Below are positions 32,527-42,277 of a DNA stretch of 64,000 bases, in pieces; position 1 is the first letter of the stretch; the number at the start of each line of letters is the position of its first letter. A program made the translations under genes and the position numbers. The stretch comes from Adiantum capillus-veneris (taxonomy: Eukaryota > Streptophyta > Polypodiopsida > Polypodiales > Pteridaceae), in contig CM043952.1 in NCBI GenBank assembly GCA_014529385.2, forward strand, positions 158,751,557 through 158,815,556, given 5' to 3'. Under the pieces are notes generated by a model. It worked only from the letters and a program-made list of their open reading frames with translations. It was not told the origin of the DNA and did not search any database.

Positions 32527-33910
32527 CCTTCCTTGATGAAGCGAGCTCTCTCCTGAGGAGTAAGCTTGGGTCGTGCATCCTTGTTTTAGGGATTGCTCTT
32601 TCTCTTTCTACTTTCATTTGTCGAAGTTTGTTCGGCTCTTTGTGTCATGATCTCATCGGTGGGGTAGGTTAGACTGCCAGAGTGAATGGCAAAACCCCAT
32701 TTCGCATGACTCATCGACTCCTGAATAGAAGCTGACTTCTGTTCCAAGCAGAGATCTCGGATCTCTGTAGGAAGACCCAAGGTAAACCGCTCAATTTGTT
32801 CCTTGAACGAGATCTTCTTGAATGAAGAGGCGGGTAGAAAAGAGCTCCAGAATCTCTCGCAATAAGCGTCCACTGTATCCTTCTTGGTCATTTGAAGATG
32901 GTTCCAAGCAATTCGTATATCACGTTCATACTCTCGAGTCAGCCAAGAAGAAATAAAAAGCCTCTTGAATTTCAGCCATTTAACTGACGCAGTCTTGTTT
33001 AATAGAAGCGTGGACCACCAAGTTCGAGCATTCCCCTTATAGTAAGAGGCAGCTCTCTGAGTGCTCTAAGTAACGTCCTCCCGCGGAAGCGATGTCAAAC
33101 TGCTATACAAAAGACAAAGCCGAAGCATCTCTACAACCAGAAAACGTGTCAAATTTAATTGATTGTCCACCTTCCTTAAACTCTCAAGCTTTCTTGCTTT
33201 TGTTTTCCAGAAAGTCATACTAGTTGGCTTTGTATAAATTCTTCTTCTTTGCATAAAAGTTGTTGTTATCGGAGTCCGAACTAGACGAGTCCTCTGTAGA
33301 ACTATCAACCACGGGGCGAGATTTAGACTTCTTTGCCTTTTTCTTGCCCTTTCTGAAGCGTTGCTTTTTGCTTCGCTTTTTGCCTTTTCTGTCTTTTTTG
33401 CTCGAGTCAGATGAGCTAGAAGAACTGTCAGAAGAAGAAGGACAAGAAGAAGAACTGGGTACTCCTTCAAATCGAACACGCTTCTTCTCCTTCTTTGCCT
33501 TTTCAAAAGTAGACTGATGACCCAAGTAACCCAGGAAGTCAGTGCTTTTCTTTTGCTTTTTGTCGTGCTTTTTGACTTTGTTTTGCACGTCAAAAAGCTG
33601 AGCAATTCGTGCATCAACCTCGTCTAATTCTTCCTCTATATACCTCTTGGGAGTAGGAGGTTTCTTAAGAGCGGGTTTTCGGGGTGGTTTTATGGTTTTC
33701 TCCACTACGTGTGCACCTCCTCGAAAGAAGTCTCGCTCATATGTTTTGAAAATTTTGGGTTGCATCGTCGATCAATTGACAACGCTCTATCTCCTGACGC
33801 TCCACCTGAGTAGGCCGAGGCGGGCCATACTCCTTGCCTGAATCTTCGTTGTAATCCCTTCCCGCATCTCCGGATGCCGAGGAAGTCAATTGATCTTTGC
33901 CTGAAGCCAT
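32527..33910 (-). pseudogene. RLG-A1 gag
   Basis: ATG at 33908-33910 gives MASGKDQLTSSASGDAGRDY. The sister copy A2 starts MASGNNESTPSA at the same place, which supports this start. A frameshift near 33.76 kb leads to a Lys/Ser-rich frame (33765-33220: KKDRKGKKRSKKQRFRKGKK, STEDSSSSDSD). The capsid core at 32891-32586 reads KDTVDAYCERFWSSFLPASS and QIERFTLGLPTEIRDLCLEQ. Unusually charged low-complexity linker; stops and frameshifts throughout. Confidence 0.85.
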
Positions 33911-33968
33911 AGGTGCCGCGGAAAAAAAAATTTGGGATCGGATTTCCCGTAGAAGAGAAATCGGCCGT

Positions 33969-33980
33969 GCTCTGATACCA
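33969..33980 (-). promoter_or_regulatory. RLG-A1 primer binding site, initiator Met type
   Basis: The minus strand reads TGGTATCAGAGC, followed by ACGGCCGAT, identical to copy A2. Confidence 0.95.
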
Positions 33981-33981
33981 C

Positions 33982-34095
33982 TATAACAGACTTGGACACT
34001 CCAAGTCAAGAATCTACCGCGACAGAACCAAATAACCACTTCAAAACAGTTCACAGCTCACAATTTATTCGACACTGGCCCGGCGGAGTTCCGTG
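33982..34095 (-). mobile_element. RLG-A1 5' LTR, U5 end only
   Basis: About 114 bp matching the inner end of the 3' LTR (TAACAGACTTGGACACTCCA to GGCCCGGCGGAGTTCCGTGC), then abrupt replacement by RLG-B sequence. Confidence 0.9.
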
Positions 34096-34438
34096 CCAAG
34101 TCATGTCTCTTCACCAAGAGGTGTGTCTTTTCATTTGTGTCTCTTCGTCTCCTATATAAGGAGCCCTTGTATCACACTTTCAATCAATCAAACACAGAGT
34201 CTTCTGAGTCTTGTTTCTGAGTTCAATTCAAGTTTTTTAAGTCTTAATCATGAGTTTAAGTACTTAATAAAGGATTAGTACCTAGAATCCTCACAGTGGT
34301 ATCAGAGCAAAAAAATTTCCCAAGACCCTACGGTTGTGAGCCTCTCACCCTTGACGCTACACTCTACCCCTCTCCCGGTGTTGTATGGAATCCGAAGAAT
34401 GGTGGCCTACACACACATCTCAACACGAGGTAACTTAA
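34096..34438 (+). mobile_element. RLG-B LTR fragment, primer site and leader, copy 1
   Basis: The LTR portion ends CCTCACA at 34295 and has its TATA box in CTCCTATATAAGGAG (34150-34164). A perfect TGGTATCAGAGC primer binding site lies at 34297-34308. The leader continues to TTAA (34435-34438), where the transposon is inserted. The same LTR-leader block recurs at 35850-36258 without the insertion. Confidence 0.92.
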
Positions 34439-35778
34439 CACTAGAATGGTAACAGGACACTTTTATGTCCTTGGACACTTTTGTGTCCTGTTAAGTGACC
34501 ATTTTGCTTGAATTATTTGAAGAGTATGAAAATGATTTTCTAGGTGCTATATATCCACAAAGTTTCCTTATGAGCTGAAAAAAACTTAGCATTTTTTTTC
34601 GAGTATCGATCTCATCGTTAACCTTACTCTTGCACAACATTTTTTAACCTAAACTGTGTGAAAAAACGGGTCCTGTTTTTGGCTTTTTTTCAATTTTTGG
34701 CAACTATACCACTCTAAACTTCATGTTTGTGATGTTTAGATGGCTAGAGGTTAGGCCTTCATAGTTCTCAACATGTTTTGATGCTTGTAAGGAGAGCTAA
34801 GTGTTAAAATTGAAAGTTATGACCAATTTACAAGAATTGCATAATCCTGTTTTTTTGGCCAAAATTAGCACTTTTATGATTTTTTTGGTGGCTTTCTTGA
34901 TATCCAAATTCAATTTTGATTGTGTCAGTGTAATGTATAATATAAATCTAATCTTCCTTGAGTTTTGGGGGACCTAATATGCTATATAGCATAGTATATG
35001 ATGATGGTTGAGTTATTTGATTGCTAAAGAATACGATACATTTTAGAGTAGCAAGTATAACTTTCTCAATATTGCTAGTTTATTAGGCCAATTGTGTGTA
35101 TTTTGTAGGTAGTAACCATATCTAATCATAGACTCCAAACTTGGCTGGATATTGAGTAGTTTCTATGGGTTTCTAGAGGTCATAATGCTAAACCCAGTTT
35201 TTGCATGTTTACTGTATTTAGCACTTTATCATTGCCCCCAAGGTTCCAATTGTAATAGATCCATTATCATTTTGACATGCTCCATGGCTACTTTTGAATC
35301 CAAAGGCCCAAAGGGAACTAAGAAAACATGTATATAGTATCTGTATTGAGCGTGACTATAGAAACTTTGATGATAGGTCCGCAAAATGGCAATAATGCAA
35401 CTTTTTTGTACCTATTTTTTTTGCACAAAAAAAAATTAGTGAGGTAAAAGCAACCATATATTTTGGTCACCAACCCATTGAAGTTAACGGGGCATTTTAT
35501 CTCATGTCCTACAAAAATCCCCACTCTTATTTATATGCAATCAACCGTAAGAAATTGTTGTTTTGGGGAAAATGCACTGGTCCATCAACTTTGGAGGCTT
35601 GTAGTGACCAAGGGATGAGAAAAATTACAAGTTTCTCATTTTTTCCATATGTAGTAGTTATTGAACTATAAGCTCATGAAAGGATTTTTCAAAATGAGTG
35701 GATCTACTATGGTTTTGTAATTTTTTCCCAAAACCCTAAAAGGACACTTTTATGTCCTGTTAGGTTACCATTCTAGTG
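34439..35778. mobile_element. 1340-bp TTAA-flanked DNA transposon, non-autonomous
   Basis: The ends are inverted repeats: CACTAGAATGGTAAC then AGGACA on the left, and the same 15 bases followed by CTAACAGGACA read inward from the right. TTAA flanks both sides (34435-34438 and 35779-35782), while the duplicated leader at 36255-36258 has a single TTAA in otherwise matching sequence, so it is a true insertion. A TTAA duplication and a tip like TTAA-C.CTAG resemble piggyBac; the CACTA-like tip alone would suggest CACTA elements, but those make 3-bp duplications. The interior is AT-rich and encodes no transposase I can see. Confidence 0.8.
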
Positions 35779-36260
35779 TTAATTTACTTCTATTCTCGTA
35801 TAATACATACTACAACACACCAGAGACAGTAGCATGGCTATGTGACTCTTCGCTCTACGGGTGCGACTCTTCACCCATCGGTTGCAGCTCTTCGCCGAAA
35901 GGATGTGTGTTTACATCTAAAGTCGTGTCTCTTCACCAAGAGATGTGTCTTTTCATTTGTCTCTTCGTCTCCTATATAAGGAGCCCTTGTATCACACTTT
36001 CAATCAATCAAACACAGAGTCTTCTGAGTCTTGTTCCTGAATTCAATTCAAGTTTCTTAAGTCTTTATCATAAGTTTAAGTACTTAATAAAGGATTAGTA
36101 CCTAGAATCCTCACAGTGGTATCCCCGCAAAAATTTTTCACGGGACCCTACGGTTGTGAGCCTCTCACCCTTGACGCTACACTCTATCCCTCTTCGGGCG
36201 TTGTATGGAATCCGAAGAACGGTGGACAACGCATACATCTCGACATGAGGTAACTTAATT
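35779..36260 (+). mobile_element. RLG-B leader remainder, then LTR and primer site, copy 2
   Basis: 35783-35847 completes the leader of copy 1. A second LTR portion starts near 35850, contains CTCTACGGGTGCGACTCTTC and the TATA box (about 35974-35982), and ends CCTCACA at 36115. The primer site has mutated to TGGTATCCCCGC (36117-36128). The leader follows to 36260 and beyond. Both 5' copies lack the first part of the 3' LTR (46914-47342), so the 5' end has been rearranged. Confidence 0.9.
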
Positions 36261-36843
36261 TACTTATGTTCTTGTATAATACATACTACAACACACCAGA
36301 GACATCAGCATGGCTATGTGTACCCGTACAAGTCGTGCTCGTGGTGATGCATGGGTTAATGCGAAACAGTGTGCCCTTTCAACCGCCAGTGTGTACCTCT
36401 TCAGTTGAGTACCCCTCCGTGTGAGAAGCGGAAATTTTGAAACGCTGGCTAAGTGCACCCCTTCGCTGGAGCCTTCTCGCGTCACATCCTCTCCCAAGCG
36501 CCACATGCTCCAAGCGATAATTCACCAAGCGACAGCTGAACTTTTTACGCAAGGCAATTTTTTACGCTAGGCAAATTTTTACGCTAGCAGCCATTCACTT
36601 TTACGTACAAAAAAACGGCCTCAATTTACCTGTTTTAAGTGGCCGCCCAAAGCTCCAATTTTTTAACCCAAGTGTGAAGCCCCTTTTGATTACACCTCTT
36701 GGCCTCTTCTAATCATACGTATAATCATACCCAGCGTTCAAAATGCCAATCAGCCAGCGACACATTCAACCAGCGCCACCCTCTACTCTATGTTTATGCG
36801 CTAGCTCTGGGGGTATTTTGCGTGCGCGGGATTCTTCACCGTC
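36261..36843 (+). other. RLG-B leader, non-coding
   Basis: Holds a short tandem TTTTTACGC(T/A)AGGCAA motif (about 36541-36590). The long 36699-37742 frame across its end is antithetic to the gag frame and Arg/Ser-biased, so I treat it as a shadow. Confidence 0.6.
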
Positions 36844-37840
36844 ATGGCCGACGATGCCTTCGACGTTCCAATCCCCTTTCTCTCGTACATAGACGAGATT
36901 CTAGACGAAGTCTTGCCAGAACGCGAAGTCATTGTTATTTCCAATACTCCGGAACCCGACATTATTATCATCCTAGATTCGCCGGAGCCAGACCCTGTTC
37001 CCGTGAACGCTCCAGTTCCCGAAAGCACTCCCGTTCCAGTAGAGATACTAGCTCCAGTACCCCAGGTTGTACAGGCTCCACAAGAATACTTGCTATACAT
37101 TACCCACCCCCACTCGACACAGTTCCCAACTTGAGTGGTGTGGCATATTGTTCTGATGTGCGAACCCCGGTATCTTCAGCACTACGAGTACTTCCTTGGT
37201 CGAAACCCTCATCTCGCCTACTCACTGACAGAGTGCAGAGTAGACGTGATCGACAATATTATTTCACTCCAACCGCCGGTGCGTGTTCACAGCGAGATTC
37301 TCATTCCAGATTATACACCATTGACGCCCGCTCAAGAGGAAACACCTCCAGTGGACGAGATCGAGGATCTCGAGGATTTCGACCTGGATCTAGATTTCAT
37401 AGCAGAGTTCGGCGAATCTTCGGTAGCGGTTTCTCCTATCTACATGCCCCATACTTCTCCAGCTTCTCCTCGGTATTCTCTCTCAGGCAGAACCATGTCG
37501 ACATCCCAAGCAGAAGAAGATGGCCAGCAGGCGCAGATGCTTGCTCTTCTCAAGGAACAAATGGAAGCGTTACAACAGACTTTTACAACAAGCCTTGCTT
37601 TCCTCAACCCTCGTTTGGAGCAGATGCAACAGACACATGCTTCTTCTCGAGCAAACCCTTCTGCTGCTTCATCCTCTTCTTCAGAAGCTTCAGTGGACGC
37701 ACACGAAGACGAACCAGATCCTACAACAGAGGTAGACAATAATAAATTACAGCTTCTTTATAAAAAAAAATTAATTCCGCACAGAAAAAGAAGCTCGATG
37801 TTAAGCTGTCAGAACCATACAATGGTCGCCGCAACAAGCG
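36844..37840 (+). pseudogene. RLG-B gag, N-terminal acidic/coiled-coil part
   Basis: Starts MADDAFDVPIPFLSYIDEIL at 36844 and is rich in Pro and acidic residues (DSPEPDPVPVNAPVPESTPV). An in-frame TGA lies at 37132-37134, after which the same frame continues through DEIEDLEDFDLDLDFIAEFG to a predicted coiled coil (MLALLKEQMEALQQTF). It shifts frame in an A-rich tract near 37765, before the capsid core. The function of this N-terminal extension is not known to me. Confidence 0.75.
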
Positions 37841-38522
37841 CGTGCTAGACCAATGGATATTTACGATGGAGATCTACCTGTCCAATATAGACTTGGTGGA
37901 AAGTAAGAAAGTTGCATTGGCCAGTCCATTATTAAAAGATTCACCGTTCCTGTGGTGGCAACGTAGAGTTGCTGACGGTAAACACACCCCTTCATGGGAC
38001 AAATTCCGGTGCTCCATTCGCAAAGCATTTGAACCTGCGAATGCGGACTTTCATGCCCGGTCTGCTCTCCGCCGCTTGAACCAAACAGGTTCCTTGGCCA
38101 CATATATCATAGAGTTCCAAAGGCTAACTCTGGAGATAGAGACCCTCAGTTCATCGGATAAACTACACAGTTTTATCGACGGACTAGAACCCAACCTGAA
38201 GGATGATGTGCAAAAGTTTAACCCAACTACACTAGATGCTGCCATTGCTTATGTCGAACGGCTTGGAGACAATTGCCGTCCAACACGGACCTCATTTATG
38301 GGCAATCAGCCTTCAACCAGTGGCCGCTTTTCTCAACGTGGTCGCACAAGCAACTTTAATCCTAATCGGCGCTCACTACAACAGCCTCAGTCTTTTGGAC
38401 AACAATTTTCTAGACAGCAGTCTTTTCGGCCTCGGTTCTCTGGCCAAGCAGCAGCTTCATATAACGGTTCCTCTTCCAGCAACAACAATCGGAATCGAGG
38501 ACAATTTCGGTCCGACCACTGA
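37790..38522 (+). pseudogene. RLG-B gag capsid core
   Basis: LDVKLSEPYNGRRNK, LDQWIFTMEIYLSNIDLVES, ASPLLKDSPFLWWQRRVADG and FIDGLEPNLKDDVQKFNPTT match the retrotransposon gag domain (F.G....V..WL..ME.YF......K...A...L.G.A..WW). A basic, Asn/Gln-rich tail (SNFNPNRRSLQQPQSFG) leads to a stop at 38520-38522, upstream of the zinc knuckle. Confidence 0.93.
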
Positions 38523-38589
38523 TATAACGGTCGTCATAATGGTTCAATAGAGCAACAAGCCTCTTCCTCGGCTCCCTCCACCTCTCAGC

Positions 38590-39118
38590 CCAACCGCACA
38601 AGATTGTGCACAATTTGTAGTGGTCCACACAGGTGGTATGAATGTTCAAAGCGTCCAAGCCTTCAAATATACGGCAAAATTCAAATATGGAGTCATGTAC
38701 AGATTCAGAACACTGTCCACCTCCTATAAAGAACAAAGGCAAACAGGCAGTTCGTGCGATTCGAGTATCCAAAGTGGTTAGCGCCTTAATGCTAAATGCC
38801 CACAATCGCACCTCAGTTCCTATTGATCTTTCCAACCAGGTTCTCAGTCTTCTTGGTTTCATTGGTCAATATCCAATCAATGTGCCCGTGGATAGTGGAT
38901 GTTCCACAAATTTTGTCAGCACTTCCTTAGTGAGCAAGCTTCACCTACCAACCCAACAGAGTTTGGAAGCTTTTCAAGTGGAACTTGCAGATGGTTCATT
39001 TTTGAACTGCAACAGGAAACTTCAACAGTTACAATTTCAAATTCAGGATTACCAAGATCAGCTAAGCTTTGCAGTAACGCCCTTATCACACTACGACATG
39101 ATTCTTGGTCAACCTTGA
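38590..39118 (+). pseudogene. RLG-B zinc knuckle and aspartic protease
   Basis: The knuckle RLCTICSGPHRWYECSK (about 38603-38650) has C-x2-C-x3-H-x4-C, the spacing common in plant gypsy gag. A frameshift leads to 38642-39118, where PINVPVDSGCSTNFVSTSLV carries the normal D-S-G active site and PLSHYDMILGQP closes the domain. Only this family in the window keeps D-S-G. Confidence 0.92.
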
Positions 39119-40300
39119 TTGTACCAGTATGATCCTGTCATCAGCTTCAGAGATCATTCCATTCGGCTTTATCATGATCATCGAGAAGTGGAACTCCGTG
39201 GTCTTTTTAATGCAAAGCCTATCACCTTGGTCTCAGCTTTACAAGTTAAGCGTTTGGTTCACAAGCGTGATTGTGCAACAGCCTTGGTTATGTTGCAAGA
39301 AAAAGAAGCAAAAACGGAAGAGACATCAAAATCCTCAACATCACCTCTTACTTGCAATAACCCTTCTTTAAACCATTCATGGACTTATTTTCTGATGAGC
39401 TCCCAACTACATTACCTCCTCCTCGTCTTGTGGATCATACCATTGATTTGATTCCCGGTCAACCTCCTCCACTTTAAGCTCCTTATCGCATTACATATTC
39501 AGAATCTCAAGAAATTCAGCGACAATTGGAAGATTTATTGGATAAAGGTTATATCCGTCCAAGCAAAAGTCCTTTTGGCGCTCTAGTCTTATTGGTGAAA
39601 AAGAAGGATGGCTCCATGCGTCTTTGCATTGATTATCGTGATCTCAATAAGCCGACGATAAAAAACAGATTTCCTTTACCTCGCATCGATGAACTCTTTG
39701 ATCAACTATTGGGTTCAAGGGTCTATTCCAAGATCGATCTGAAGTCGGGTTATCACCAGATTCGCATTAGGAACAGCTTTTCGGACAAAGTATGGCCATT
39801 ATGAATTTCTGGTCATTCCTTTTGGGTTAACCAATGCCCCAGCAACCTTTATGACCTTGATGAATAAAATTTTTGGCCCTTATTTGGTTAAATTTGTGAT
39901 CGTGTACCTCGACGACATCCTTATCTTCAGTAAAACCATGGCAGATCACAAAGAACACTTGCAGATTGTTTTTGAAACATTACGTACAAATGTGTTGTAC
40001 ATCTTTACAAGAAGAAAAGCGAGCAAAGATCACATGGAATACCTTGGACATGTGATTTCTGCTACAAGGATTGATGTGGATCCAAAGAAGCTTAAGGTCA
40101 TTGTTGACTGGCCTTTACCTCTCACTATTACAGATGTGCGATCTTTCTTGGGTCTTGCTAATTTTTATCACACCAAAGTTCATAAGTTCTCAGATATTGC
40201 TTCTCCTCTGACAGAATTGACAAAGAAGGATAAGCTACATTGGACTCTTGAAGCAGATAAGTCTTTCAATGATCTTAAGCATGCTTTGACGACAACTCCT
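39119..40300 (+). pseudogene. RLG-B reverse transcriptase
   Basis: A linker (RDHSIRLYHDHREVELRG) precedes the RT frame at 39526, with [40 protein letters not shown] and [14 protein letters not shown] frameshift near 39.78 kb leads through FGLTNAP-type sequence to FVIVYLDDILIFSK with the intact YLDD catalytic motif, then YLGHVIS and VRSFLGLANFYHTKVHKFSD. Confidence 0.93.
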
Positions 40301-40850
40301 GTCTTAGCAATTGCAGATCCTACTCAACCATTTGATGTGATGATCGATGCTTCTGATCAAGCATCAAGTGGCGTTCTCATGCAAAATGATCGTGTCATTG
40401 CTTTTGACAGTCGAAAATTTTCAGCAATTCAAATACGATACCAAGTATATGATAAGGAATTTTTGGCTATCGTACATGCTTATCGCACTTGGAAACATTA
40501 CCTTCTTGGCGCAGATTCAATGGTTAAAATAGATCATCAGTCTTTGACGTATATTTTACTCAACTAGTGATGAATCCTCGTCAAGGAAGATGGGTTGAAT
40601 TTTTGGCAAATTTTCACATAGTGATTCAGTATATGCCTGGTCTACAAAATGTGGTAGCATATGCTTTGAGCCGCATACCTCAAGCAACAAATTTTGCCAT
40701 AACAAATGTGCAGATGGAAATTCTTGCGTGTTTCAAGAATGCGTATTTGACAAATAAAGACTTTGGAGATGTTTTTCGAGCCCTCAAATCTCTAAGTCCC
40801 ACTCCTTCAGAGATGAATATGTTTGCAGCATATACAATTTGTGGATGAGT
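40301..40850 (+). pseudogene. RLG-B RNase H
   Basis: QPFDVMIDASDQASSGVLMQ (Asp), YQVYDKEFLAIVHAYRTWKH (Glu), MVKIDHQSLTYILLN (Asp), a stop at 40565-40567, then RWVEFLANFHIVIQYMPG and VVAYALSRIPQ, where the last Asp (usually ADALSR) is Tyr. Confidence 0.92.
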
Positions 40851-41864
40851 TACTCTACTATAAGGATCGTATTTTGTGTTCCACACAAAGGAACTTTGAG
40901 GAAGATCTTGATATAGAAACATCATGAAGTACCTTTTGCTGCACATCCTGGACTTAACAACACATATCGGCTTTTGTCAGCAACATATTTTTGGCTGCAG
41001 ATGTTATCAAGTTTGTGAAAGCTTGTCAGTCATGTCAGATCATGAAAGCTTCTTGACAGTTACCACAAGGTTTACTTCAACCTTTACCCGTGCCTAATGA
41101 AAGATAGGAAAGTATCAACATGGTTTTTATTACCACTTTGCCTCGCTCACCTACAGGCAATGCTCAAATTCTTGTGGTAGTTGATCGATTTTCCAAAATG
41201 GCGCATTTTATCCCTTGCAAGAAAACAGTTTCTGCTCCGAATGTTGCAACATTGTTCGTACAACATATTTTCAGATTGCATGGATTACCAAAATCCATCA
41301 TATCCGATAGAGATCCGAAGTTTATAGGACATTTCTGAACCTCTTTATTCAAATCTCTTAGCACCAACCTATTGTTCAGTTCAGCTTACCATCCTCAAAT
41401 AGATGGGAAAACAGAAAGAATAACCAAATTCTGGAAGAAATGATTCGACATTACAATCAGACTCGATTAGCATCTTGGGAGGATTATTTGCCACTCATGG
41501 ACTTTGCTTATAATAATTCTCCTCATTCGGTAACTCAAATGACACCATTTCAAGCAGCGTATGACATACTCCTCTTGTGCCTACGAACTTTGTTCTTCAA
41601 CACAAAGTAGCGTTAGCAGATCAATTGGTTCAAGAAATGCAAGATGTCCTTCTATAGATTCGAGATAAATTGGTTCATGTTCAACAAAGTTATCAGAAGC
41701 AGGCAAATAAGCATCGTCGTTATGCAGAATTTAAAGAAGGTGACTTGGTTTTATTGTATGTAGCACCTCATCGCTACAAAGCAGTGAAGTCAATCTTCCC
41801 AAAATTGCACCCTCGCTTCTATGGACCTTTCAAGATCATCAATAAGAATTCAGTCAGCTACCTT
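40851..41864 (+). pseudogene. RLG-B integrase, first part
   Basis: Zinc-binding remnants (PFAAHPGLNNTYRLLSATYF, CQSCQI-type) precede the core at 41120-41338: [17 protein letters not shown] (first Asp) and [20 protein letters not shown] (second Asp). The Glu region follows in broken frames, then HVQQSYQKQANKHRRYAEFK, DLVLLYVAPHRYKAVKSIFP and RFYGPFKIINKNSVSY. At SVSY (41864) the domain is interrupted by a 4.7-kb insertion and resumes at 46552. Confidence 0.9.
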
Positions 41865-42277
41865 GAGGCCATCTTTGGCAGTTTGTCTTCTCTCTTCTTT
41901 CAAAATTTTCCACCTTGCATCTAGTTGAGAGTCATCAAAATTTGAGGAGGAGGAAACTTGGTGTGCCTCAATGAATTTCTTTTGCTTTTAAACTTATTTG
42001 CAAGCCATTTCTCCTAGCCTCTCAGCTTCTTCCATTGATATTTGCACTTGCATCCTTGGAATGTGCTCCTCTTGCTGCAAAATTTTACTGATAAGAGGAA
42101 TCTCTATTTATTCTTCTTCTTTTGTTGTTTAGTACTCAGAAGGGATATCTTCTTTCCTCTTGGTCTCCTCTTGGAGATCTTGTTCAGACTCCATTGCTTT
42201 GCTATTTGTGGTGGGCACTCCTAAACTTGATCCGCATGTCTCTCTCTTTGTTGGTGTTGTTGAAGTACTCCCCATGG
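41865..42277 (-). pseudogene. Unidentified minus-strand frame, part 2 (split by the LINE)
   Basis: With 44886-45028 this forms one minus-strand reading frame once the LINE and one target duplication are ignored: MAIKLNRGPMLTRIAYQALG, DDLLEAQSQLDLLHKSKHSV, then ETCGSSLGVPTTNSKAMESE and a stop near 42108. A second open stretch (EEHIPRMQVQISMEEAERLG, VSSSSNFDDSQLDARWKIL) follows down to 41870. The style is charged and coiled-coil-like. I do not recognise it; it shows that the inserted DNA carries its own coding content antisense to RLG-B. Confidence 0.4.

Noticed and set aside
33066-33617. 183-codon minus-strand Ser/Arg/Leu frame
   Set aside because: It is an alternative reading of the Lys/Ser-rich RLG-A1 gag linker; low complexity opens several frames.
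34439-35778. CACTA superfamily assignment for the TTAA element
   Set aside because: The tip begins CACTA, but the filled/empty comparison needs a 4-bp TTAA duplication, not 3 bp; kept as an open alternative.
36699-37742. Longest single open frame (347 codons) before and over RLG-B gag
   Set aside because: It overlaps the acidic gag frame on the same strand in another register, is Arg/Ser-biased, and shows no domain; the alternative frame has a normal gag structure.
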